NCBI RefSeq assembly: GCF_002434265.1
Contig: NZ_DJJS01000004.1
Coordinates: 209,753-252,966 of the forward strand
Direction of reading: 5' to 3'
DNA length: 43,214 bases
DNA from: Pseudomonas sp. UBA6562
Lineage (GTDB): Bacteria > Pseudomonadota > Gammaproteobacteria > Pseudomonadales > Pseudomonadaceae
Shown piece after piece: positions 8,082-14,787 of the stretch. The notes under the pieces were generated by a model. The model was not told where the DNA came from. It did not search any database and was given only the letters and a program-made list of their open reading frames with translations. The translations under genes were made by a program, and so were the position numbers. The first letter of the stretch is position 1. Every line of letters begins with the position of its first letter.

Positions 8082-9305
8082 ATGTCCGTTACCGCTCCCA
8101 CCGCTGCCGCGCCCGATGCGCGCAGCCAGTTCCTCGCCCTGCTCGACCGGGCCCTGGCCGACAACACCCTGAGCAAGCTGGTGCTGGCCCGCCATGTGGG
8201 CAGCGATGCCAGCTTGCAGCGGATCATCGCCAAGCCGGTGCTGATCAAGGGCCAGCCGCACCTTTCGCTGGTCTATCGGCACCAGACCCGTGACATCACC
8301 CGCAACCTGCCGCTGGCCGACGTGCCGGCGCTGGCCGCCGAGCTGTTGCCCGCCGCCTTTCGCAATGCCCACCTGTTCGACGCCGACGGCGAAGTGCAAC
8401 TGACTTTCAGCAAGAAGGGCAAGGCCATGCTGCAACGCCATGGCGCCCAAGCGCCGCGCGAGGCCGCCGCCAGCACCGGCCACGACCGTGAGAAGAAACG
8501 CCACCTCGAGCTGTCGCGGCCTTTCCTGCGCGACCTCGGCGTGACCGACGCGCAGGGCGCCCTGATCCCGTCGATGTCGCGCAAGTGGAAGCAGATCAAC
8601 AAGTTCATCGAAGTGTTCGAGCACGCCTTGGCCAGCGCGCCGCTGCCGGTCGATCGACCGTTGCGGGTGGCCGACTTCGGTTCGGGCAAGGGTTACCTGA
8701 CCTTCGCCATGCACGACTACCTGCGCAACAGCCTGGGCCGCGAGGCGCAGGTGACCGGCGTGGAACTGCGCCCGGACATGGTCGAGCTGTGCAACGCCGC
8801 CGCCTCGCGCCTGCAACACCCGGGCCTGCGCTTCGAGTGCGGCGACGTGCGCACCGTGGTGCCGGACGCCATCGAAGTGATGATCGCCTTGCACGCCTGC
8901 GACGTCGCGACCGACTACGCCATCCACACCGGCATCCGCTGCCAGGCGGCGATCATCATGTGCTCGCCGTGCTGCCACAAGCAGCTGCGCCCGCAACTGC
9001 GCAGCCCCGAGTTGCTGCAGCCGATGCTGCAATACGGCCTGCACCAGGGCCAGCAGGCCGAGATGCTCACCGACAGCCTGCGCGCGCTGTACCTGGAAGC
9101 CTGCGGCTACGAGACCAAGGTGTTCGAGTTCATTTCCCTGGAGCACACCAGCAAGAATAAGATGGTCCTGGCCGTGAAGCGCGAGCGGCCGCTGCCGAAC
9201 CACGAGCTGCTGGCGCGCATCGCGCAGTTGAAGGCGTTCTATTCGATCACCGAGCACTGCCTGGAAACCCTGCTGCGCGCCGACGGCCTGCTGCCGGCGC
9301 ACTGA
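8082..9305 (+). CDS. SAM-dependent methyltransferase, GSTCD/Methyltransf_32 type
   Basis: A 407-aa cytoplasmic protein. The N-terminal 170 residues form a helical accessory region with KKRHLELSRPFLRDLGVTD. The Rossmann core starts with the SAM-binding motif VADFGSGKGYLTFAMHDYL (about residue 200), then TGVELRPDMVELCN, and the distinctive HACDVATDYAIHTGI and IIMCSPCCHKQLR. The CSPCCHK signature is typical of the Methyltransf_32 family, which includes human GSTCD and is related to tRNA/rRNA-modifying enzymes. The substrate is therefore probably RNA, but this is inference. The start is the ATG before SVTAPTAA. It converges on the DUF4917 gene with only 6 bp between the stop codons. Confidence 0.8.
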   Translation: MSVTAPTAAAPDARSQFLALLDRALADNTLSKLVLARHVGSDASLQRIIAKPVLIKGQPHLSLVYRHQTRDITRNLPLADVPALAAELLPAAFRNAHLFDADGEVQLTFSKKGKAMLQRHGAQAPREAAASTGHDREKKRHLELSRPFLRDLGVTDAQGALIPSMSRKWKQINKFIEVFEHALASAPLPVDRPLRVADFGSGKGYLTFAMHDYLRNSLGREAQVTGVELRPDMVELCNAAASRLQHPGLRFECGDVRTVVPDAIEVMIALHACDVATDYAIHTGIRCQAAIIMCSPCCHKQLRPQLRSPELLQPMLQYGLHQGQQAEMLTDSLRALYLEACGYETKVFEFISLEHTSKNKMVLAVKRERPLPNHELLARIAQLKAFYSITEHCLETLLRADGLLPAH

Positions 9306-9311
9306 GGGCGC

Positions 9312-10325
9312 TCAGCGCCGGCGCAGGCTTTTCGGTGGCTCGATGGCCAGCGTAGGGGCCGCCAGCGGGTGGCTGCTGGCGTCGAAGAAGTCCAGGGCGG
9401 TGCCGGGCAGGTCGCCCAGCCGCTCGCCGAAATGCCGCTGCTGGTTGAGCACCGAGGCTTCGCCCAAGGGCCGGATGCCCACGGCGATGCGCGCCGGACG
9501 CGCTTGGCGCAGGGCCTCGAGCACATGCCCGTCGCTGTCGTCCAGGTGCTGGCCGAGCAGGCACAGGTTGCCGCCTTCGATGGCCAATTGCGCCAGGCAC
9601 CAGGAGAGGTAATCGCTGCTGCGGATGGCTTGCAACTTATGTGCGCTCGGCGCTTCGTTGACGAACAGCGGCACTTCGCCCGGCACGTTCACCGCCGCGC
9701 CGTCGAGCAGTTCGCGGCCCTCGGCGGCGCGCAGGCGCGTGGTGCCGTCGGCCTGGCGCAACAGGTGCAGGCCGCCGTGCAGGTGCAGTACGCGAGTGCC
9801 GTCGGCTTGCGTGCGGCGCACATCGAAGAAACCCTGCTCGTCGAACAGTGCCGCAAAGCCCTCGGGCTGGTGCTGCACGGCCCAAGGCAGGATCAGGTCG
9901 TAGTTGCTGGTGTACACGCTGCGGTAGCGGCGCAGCTCGGCGTTGATCTGCGCCAGCGTGGCGTCCGGCACCAGGCTCAGCGGCACGTGCACGGCGCGGA
10001 TGGCGTGGATCAGCGCCTGCTTGATCGAGTAGTAACGGTTGAGCGGTGCGGTGGAGTTGATGGCCAGGGCGGCATTGGCGCGTACGGTAGTGTTCAGCGC
10101 GCTCAGCACCGGTTCGAACAGTTCCGTGCCCAGGGCCTTGAACAGCGCCTGGTCGCTGATGCCCAGGGCCTTGTGGCGCACCTGCTGGGCCTGCTCGAAC
10201 AGCGAGAAGTAGCCGAACGGTTTCCACAGCGCGCGGCTGGCGCCATTGCCCAGCAGTAGGGCGGTGGCGGGGTGGCGGTCGTTGAGCTCGGCCCAGGAGG
10301 GCAGGTGGACATCGCGTGCGGGCAT
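9312..10325 (-). CDS. DUF4917 family protein with SIR2-like motifs
   Basis: A 337-aa soluble protein of unknown function. Segments in order: LLLGNGASRALWKPFGYFSL near the N terminus, YYSIKQALIHAI, RRYRSVYTSNYDLILPWAV mid-protein, RVLHLHGGLHLL, and SSDYLSWCLAQLAIEGGNLCLLG with DSDGHVLEAL towards the C terminus. The GNGAS / T(S)NYD / HLHG series is the layout of the SIR2-like fold, so NAD binding or hydrolysis is possible; this is inferred from motif order. The ATG at 10325 has GGAAG 8 bp upstream, so a longer reading from 10481 is unlikely. It is divergent from a small membrane protein gene and convergent with the methyltransferase. Confidence 0.7.
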   Translation of the reverse strand: MPARDVHLPSWAELNDRHPATALLLGNGASRALWKPFGYFSLFEQAQQVRHKALGISDQALFKALGTELFEPVLSALNTTVRANAALAINSTAPLNRYYSIKQALIHAIRAVHVPLSLVPDATLAQINAELRRYRSVYTSNYDLILPWAVQHQPEGFAALFDEQGFFDVRRTQADGTRVLHLHGGLHLLRQADGTTRLRAAEGRELLDGAAVNVPGEVPLFVNEAPSAHKLQAIRSSDYLSWCLAQLAIEGGNLCLLGQHLDDSDGHVLEALRQARPARIAVGIRPLGEASVLNQQRHFGERLGDLPGTALDFFDASSHPLAAPTLAIEPPKSLRRR

Positions 10326-10506
10326 TGGACTTCCATTGGCGGTCGCGTAAACGCCGCGACTGTAACACGTCGCTTTGGCGCACCGCGCGGGCTGCCAGGT
10401 GCCGGTCGGCCGAAAGCGACGGGCGTCGAGCGGCAGTTCTTGAGGTCGCACGCGGCTGCCTATATCGTCCGCACCATTCATCTTTAGGTAGGAAAGGTTT
10501 CAGGCT

Positions 10507-10980
10507 ATGGCGAGCGAACATCTTGGCGCGGAGCAGTACGTCGAAGGCCGTCTGGTGGCCGTGATCCTGCTCGTGCTCACCGGCGTCGGCGCCCTGGCAG
10601 CCACCACCTTCTGCGGTGGCCGGGCGTGCGCGTTGGCCGCGCCGGTGGTCGCCTGCGCTGTGGTGGCGGCGCTGGTGCTGCTGGCCGTGCTCAACCGCGG
10701 CGCCAAGCGGCCCAAGCGCGAAGGGCGCAGCTACCTGCTGGCGTTCGCGGTGGCGCTGGTCTGGGCCGGTGGGGTGAGTGCGTTGGTGCTCGGGCAGACC
10801 GCGCCGGCGCAAGCGCACCTGGCGCTGTTCGCCGGGTTGTTGTGCGGTTTGCTTGGGGGCGTCGCGGCGGCGATCGTCGCGCACCTGTGGCACGAGTGGC
10901 CGAGCAACGCAGCTGCGCGCCCGACCCGCCGCGAGGCGAAAGCCCGGCAGGCGCTGGCGCAGGTCAAGGATCGGCTGTGA
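10507..10980 (+). CDS. Small inner-membrane protein of unknown function
   Basis: A 157-aa protein not assigned to a family. It shows four hydrophobic segments (about residues 16-33, 40-61, 76-95 and 101-120) separated by a basic loop (NRGAKRPKREGR). A charged cytoplasmic tail ends in TRREAKARQALAQVKDRL. Two Cys (TFCGGRAC) lie in the first loop. AGGAAAGG upstream of the ATG gives a usable ribosome binding site. Its neighbours (DUF4917, DUF1289) give no functional clue. Confidence 0.6.
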   Translation: MASEHLGAEQYVEGRLVAVILLVLTGVGALAATTFCGGRACALAAPVVACAVVAALVLLAVLNRGAKRPKREGRSYLLAFAVALVWAGGVSALVLGQTAPAQAHLALFAGLLCGLLGGVAAAIVAHLWHEWPSNAAARPTRREAKARQALAQVKDRL

Positions 10981-11169
10981 GGCGTGTGGTCGCCATCGCA
11001 CGCTAGGCCTTGCGCATGAGCCCGCCCACGTCGCGCTGCGCCGGGTACGCGAAGGTTTCGGCAGCCAGTGCCCCAGGCAACGGGAATGATTTGCCCACCG
11101 TTGCGCTCGAACCTGAAACGACGGCTCTGCAAACCCAAGCGGCTCGCGTTGCGCACACAGGACTGAACG

Positions 11170-11361
11170 ATGGCCAAAGAGATCAAGAACCCCTGTATTT
11201 CCGAGTGCAAGGTCAACAGCGAGATTTGCCTGAGCTGCGGGCGCAGCCGCGAGGAGATCCGCAAGTGGAAGGGCATGAAGCGCTCTGAGAAGAAGGACAC
11301 GGTGGAGCGCGCTGCCGTGCGGTTGAAGGCGATCAAGAAGAAAAAACGCGACAAGAAATGA
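11170..11361 (+). CDS. DUF1289 family small Cys-rich protein
   Basis: A 63-aa protein. The N-terminal half holds the DUF1289 signature NPCISECKVN..ICLSCGRSREEI..WK, with four Cys arranged like a small metal-binding knuckle. The C-terminal half is extremely basic (KAIKKKKRDKK). Function is unknown; Zn or Fe-S binding and nucleic-acid contact are plausible from composition. About 190 bp separate it from the preceding gene and no gene is seen in that gap. Confidence 0.8.
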   Translation: MAKEIKNPCISECKVNSEICLSCGRSREEIRKWKGMKRSEKKDTVERAAVRLKAIKKKKRDKK

Positions 11362-11625
11362 AAGGTCTGTAACCCAATCCTGCCCGGCTTCGGCAGCTCG
11401 AAGGCGAATGCGCGTGATCCGTAGCATGCAGCTGAGCAGGGCCCCTGAAGTGGCGCGCCGAACAGCGCAAAGCCGTTCGCCTACGAAAGCACGGCGGGCA
11501 AGCGAACACTGCCTCGACAAGCCTCAAGCCCACTGGAATGGGCACTTGGCAGGTAGACGGAGCAGGGCCTCTCAGGAAGCCCGTGCTTCTGGTCAAAGCG
11601 AATGCCTCGCGTGCCCTCCCTCCAC
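11362..11625. other. Intergenic stretch at the left edge of the catabolic cassette
   Basis: 264 bp between the DUF1289 gene and the 3' end of the RraA-like gene. I see no gene, no copy of the tRNA-Gly 3' end and no clear terminator. It is the presumed left junction of the accessory cassette. Confidence 0.5.
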
Positions 11626-12264
11626 CTAGCGCACGCTCGCCCGCACCTTTTCGCGAAAGCTGCTTTCGTAGCCGTCCTGGCGTTTCAACCGCTCAGCCAG
11701 GGTCGGCAGCAGGCTACGCGCAACCACGACGATGCCGTCGCGGTCACCGACGATGGCATCGCCCGGATAGCACACGACATTGCCGCAGGCGACGGCGATG
11801 CCCACCTGGCCCGGACCCCATTTCGAGGGGCCGGCCGGGTTCACCGCGCGGGCATAGACGGGCAGCCCCATGCCGTCGAGTTCTTCGACGTCACGCACCG
11901 CGCCATCGATGACCACCGCCGCCACCTGCTTGGCCAGGCAAATCTCACCGAGCAGGTCGCCGAACACCGAGCGGTTCACCTCACCGTTGCCGTTGATGAC
12001 CAGCACGTCCCCTGGCTGCGCTTCGTCCAACGCGCGGTGGATGGCGAGGTTGTCACCCTCGCGCGTGTTCAGCGGCAAGATGGTGCCGAAGAACCTGGGC
12101 TTGCCGGCGGTGTGGCGAATGGCCGAAGCCATCATGCCCATACGGTCGAGCACGTCGCCGATCAGGGCCACCGGGTAATGCGAGATGTCCTCGACCAACG
12201 CCAGGTCGGCGCGCTCCCAAGTGGCGTTAACACGGATCGACTCATCGGACACATTGATGAACAT
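11626..12264 (-). CDS. RraA-type aldolase/decarboxylase (HMG/CHA aldolase family)
   Basis: A 212-aa soluble protein of the RraA / 4-hydroxy-4-methyl-2-oxoglutarate aldolase fold. Family marks are GDVLDRMG near residue 36, GDVLVINGNGE.NRSVFGDLLGE (substrate/metal loop) and AAVVIDGAVRDVEEL with the Arg124-Asp125 pair that in true aldolases binds the 2-oxo acid and Mg2+. Keeping that pair favours a metabolic lyase over an RNase E inhibitor. Such enzymes cleave 4-hydroxy-2-oxo acids to pyruvate plus a second oxo compound, or decarboxylate oxaloacetate. GGGAGG sits 7 bp before the ATG. It is the last gene of the operon MHS transporter - dehydrogenase - aldolase, 26 bp after the dehydrogenase stop. 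The exact substrate is unknown. Confidence 0.82.
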   Translation of the reverse strand: MFINVSDESIRVNATWERADLALVEDISHYPVALIGDVLDRMGMMASAIRHTAGKPRFFGTILPLNTREGDNLAIHRALDEAQPGDVLVINGNGEVNRSVFGDLLGEICLAKQVAAVVIDGAVRDVEELDGMGLPVYARAVNPAGPSKWGPGQVGIAVACGNVVCYPGDAIVGDRDGIVVVARSLLPTLAERLKRQDGYESSFREKVRASVR

Positions 12265-12290
12265 TGCATACCTCCCGTTTCGAACGAGGC

Positions 12291-13265
12291 TTAGCCGAGC
12301 GACTTCGCCACAGGCTGGTTGACGGGGTGGGCAGGTGCCCGGCCCTCGAGTACGGCGGCGATCGCTTCCAGGGCGCTCATGCCGACGCGCAACAGCGACT
12401 CGTCGGTCTGGCCGGCGACATGGGGCGTGACGATCAGGTTGGGCGTGTTGGCGATGTCCGGCGTGGCATGCGCGAAGGGGTTGATCATGTCGATGTTCTC
12501 GGCGGCCAGAACGTCAGCCCCCGCACCGGCCAGCTTGCCGCGCTTGAGCGCGTCGACCAGCGCTTGCTCGTCCACCACGCCGCCACGGCTGGTGTTGATC
12601 AGCATCGCGCCGGTTTTCATCTTGGCGAACTCGGGCGCGCCGATGAGGTTGCGCGTGGTCTGCAGCAGCGGCACGTGCAGGCTGACGACATCGGCCGTGG
12701 ACAGGAGGGTGTCGAAGTCCACCCAACGCCTGTCCGAGCCCGGGTCGATGGCCGGGTCGGTGAAGATCACTTTCATGCCGAACGCCTCCGCTACAGGTGC
12801 CACGCTCGAGCCGATGTTGCCGAACCCCACCAGGCCCAGCGTGCGCCCTTCGAGCTCGATGCCGGTCAGCGAGAGGCGGTCTTCTGCCCAGATCAGGTTG
12901 CGGGTTTGCTCGGAGGCCAGCGGCAATTTGCGGCACAGCGACAAGAGCAGGGCGAAGACATGCTCGACCACGCTGCGCTGGTTCGCACCCGGCGTGTTCG
13001 TGACCCAGACGCCGTGGTCGGCGGCCGCTTCGCAGTCGACGTTGTCATAGCCGGCACCATGCCGAGCGACGATCTTCAGCTTCGGCGAGGCCGCGATCAT
13101 TTCTGCGCTGATGCGGCCACCCCGCAAAAACACGGCATCGACCTGATTGTGGATTGCTTCATAAGCGACGGCATGGGGGCCGTAGCCGAGACGAACCTCG
13201 CCGATCTCTGCTAGGCGGGAGAGGATCGTTTCGTGGATGGGGCTGGTGACGTAGATCAGAGGCAT
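12291..13265 (-). CDS. D-isomer specific 2-hydroxyacid dehydrogenase, NAD(P)-dependent
   Basis: A 324-aa member of the D-2-hydroxyacid dehydrogenase family. It has the substrate-domain segment VARHGAGYDNVDCEAA, the nucleotide-binding motif TLGLVGFGNIGSSVAPVA followed by an Asp-ending strand (VIFTDPAID, suggesting NAD preference), catalytic Arg in LINTSRGGVVDEQAL, Glu in DVLAAEN and His in VTPHVAGQTDES. The usual Glu-Pro of the DVFxxEP segment is Glu-Asn here. It would interconvert a 2-hydroxy acid and a 2-oxo acid. Only 10 bp separate it from the MHS transporter stop and 26 bp from the aldolase start, so the three are co-transcribed. Oxidation of an imported hydroxy acid to the aldolase substrate is the simplest reading. 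Confidence 0.88.
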   Translation of the reverse strand: MPLIYVTSPIHETILSRLAEIGEVRLGYGPHAVAYEAIHNQVDAVFLRGGRISAEMIAASPKLKIVARHGAGYDNVDCEAAADHGVWVTNTPGANQRSVVEHVFALLLSLCRKLPLASEQTRNLIWAEDRLSLTGIELEGRTLGLVGFGNIGSSVAPVAEAFGMKVIFTDPAIDPGSDRRWVDFDTLLSTADVVSLHVPLLQTTRNLIGAPEFAKMKTGAMLINTSRGGVVDEQALVDALKRGKLAGAGADVLAAENIDMINPFAHATPDIANTPNLIVTPHVAGQTDESLLRVGMSALEAIAAVLEGRAPAHPVNQPVAKSLG

Positions 13266-13275
13266 GCTGTCGTAC

Positions 13276-14616
13276 TCAGGCGAATTGATGTTTTTTGTCG
13301 TCGTCGGCCGCTTGGTTGCGCACCGTCCACAACACGATCAGGCCCAGGACACCGGCAGCGCTCAGGATGAAAGCGGGCGCCGTCTGGTTGCCGCTTGCGC
13401 CGATCAGCCAGGTGGCCATGAACGGCCCGATGCCGCCGCCGATGACGGCGCCCACGCTGTGGCCGAAGGCGACGCCGGTGTGGCGAACGTGGGTTGGGAA
13501 GAATTCGGGCATGACCGAATAGGTGCCGGCCAGACACAGCGCGTAAGGCACCATGCCCAGGGCCAGACCGGCCATGGCCAGGCTGACCTGACCTTGCTGC
13601 ATCAGCAGGAACGAGGGCACGGAGAGCAGTGCGTAGCCGAGATAGGCCAGGCGCAGCACAGCCTTGCTGCCGATGATTGAGCCGAGGTGGCCCGCCAGCG
13701 GAATCATCAGCGCGGCGAAGCTGACGGCCACCAGCACGATGGTGGAAGCCTGGCCCTTCGAGTAGCCGAGGATCGAGCTGAAGTACGCGGCGATGAACAC
13801 CGTGCCGATGTAGGTGCCGATGTTCTGCACCAGGGCGATCATCATGACCTTGGTGAGCGGGCGCATGTAGTCGCGGACCAACTCGGCGAAGGGTGCGCTG
13901 TGTGCTTGGTGATCGTCGGCTTTTTTCGATTCGAATTCCGGGCTGTCTTCGATGCCCAGGCGCATCCACAGGCCAATGATGCCCAGTGGCAGGGCCAGCA
14001 GGAACGGAACGCGCCAGCCCCAGTCCGCCATCTGCGGGTCGGTCAGCCACGCCGCCGCAAGACCGGCGATGGCTGCGGCGAGCCCTTTGCCGAACTGTGC
14101 GATCGACGGCAGGAAGGAGATGTACAGCGAGCGACGATGGGCGGGCGCCCACTCGCGGATGTAGCTGGCCGCACCGCCAATTTCACCGCCGGCGGAGAAA
14201 CCCTGCAGCATGCGCAGCGCGACGAGCAGGATGGGCGCCCAGACGCCGATCTGCGCATAGCCTGGGAGCAGGCCGATGAGTGTCGCGGCAATCCCCATCA
14301 GGGTGATGCTCGCGATCAGACTCGTTCGACGCCCAACCTTGTCCCCGAGCCAGCCGAACGCTATGGCGCCGATCGGACGCACGAGGAATGCCGAGCCGAA
14401 GACCAGGAAGGTATTGAGCAAGCCCGTGGTCGGGTCGTCGGAAGGGAAGAAGACCAGCGCGAGGGTGGCCGCCAGATAGCCGTAAATGCTGAAGTCGTAG
14501 TACTCGACGAACGTACCGAAGACGGCTGCGGCGGTAGCCTTCTTGGCTTTCGTCTTGCGCTCGATTCCAGGCTCGGGCAGGGCGACGGACTCCGTCAACG
14601 TATTGTTGTTATTCAT
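13276..14616 (-). CDS. MHS-family MFS carboxylate:H+ symporter
   Basis: A 446-aa inner-membrane transporter of the metabolite:H+ symporter branch. It has GTFVEYYDFSIYGYLAA, RPIGAIAFGWLGDKVGRR, LRMLQGFSAGGEIGGAASY, WGWRVPFLLALPLGIIGLW and PTHVRHTGVAFGHSVGAVIGGG. Twelve hydrophobic segments can be traced. Family members carry dicarboxylates, citrate, shikimate or aromatic acids. It is first in a three-gene operon with the dehydrogenase and aldolase. It is divergent from the IclR-type regulator, with a 171-bp gap holding a sharp dyad. The first codons (Met-Asn4-Thr) form an AAnAAnAA stretch, suggesting Hfq/Crc repression. The substrate is inferred to be a hydroxy-carboxylate used by the operon. 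Confidence 0.88.
   Translation of the reverse strand: MNNNNTLTESVALPEPGIERKTKAKKATAAAVFGTFVEYYDFSIYGYLAATLALVFFPSDDPTTGLLNTFLVFGSAFLVRPIGAIAFGWLGDKVGRRTSLIASITLMGIAATLIGLLPGYAQIGVWAPILLVALRMLQGFSAGGEIGGAASYIREWAPAHRRSLYISFLPSIAQFGKGLAAAIAGLAAAWLTDPQMADWGWRVPFLLALPLGIIGLWMRLGIEDSPEFESKKADDHQAHSAPFAELVRDYMRPLTKVMMIALVQNIGTYIGTVFIAAYFSSILGYSKGQASTIVLVAVSFAALMIPLAGHLGSIIGSKAVLRLAYLGYALLSVPSFLLMQQGQVSLAMAGLALGMVPYALCLAGTYSVMPEFFPTHVRHTGVAFGHSVGAVIGGGIGPFMATWLIGASGNQTAPAFILSAAGVLGLIVLWTVRNQAADDDKKHQFA
14602..14613 (-). promoter_or_regulatory. Hfq/Crc-like motif over the MHS transporter start
   Basis: The minus strand reads AATAACAACAAT immediately after the ATG, encoding the Asn run. It matches the AAnAAnAA catabolite-repression motif at a position where binding would block initiation. 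Confidence 0.5.
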
Positions 14617-14659
14617 AGGTCACTCCACTGTGTGGATCACGTCCGCTTTTAAAAAAATG

Positions 14660-14670
14660 GGACAGTGTCC
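14660..14670. promoter_or_regulatory. Dyad operator candidate between the divergent cassette promoters
   Basis: GGACA-G-TGTCC is a perfect 11-bp dyad, flanked by A-rich sequence on the left and T-rich sequence on the right (about 14645-14685). It lies 44 bp from the transporter start and about 118 bp from the regulator start. Single dyads at divergent promoters are usual IclR-family operators. Confidence 0.5.
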
Positions 14671-14787
14671 TGTTTTGTTTTTTTAGAGAATCCTCGCGCT
14701 CAGCCTGGCTGTCAACCGGCGGCGATTGCTCTGCACCTTGGAACGGGCACAAAATGGGGCCCTCCCGATGCCCTGCCAGCCGACCAA

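Noticed and set aside
11362..11625. Search for an attachment-site copy of the tRNA-Gly 3' end at the left edge of the cassette
   Set aside because: No stretch resembling the tRNA 3' end was found, so no att repeat is claimed.
14665..14787. Upstream GTG start extending the IclR-type regulator by 41 residues
   Set aside because: It would begin within the dyad operator and adds sequence without family similarity. The ATG at 14788 is more economical, although its ribosome binding site is weak.
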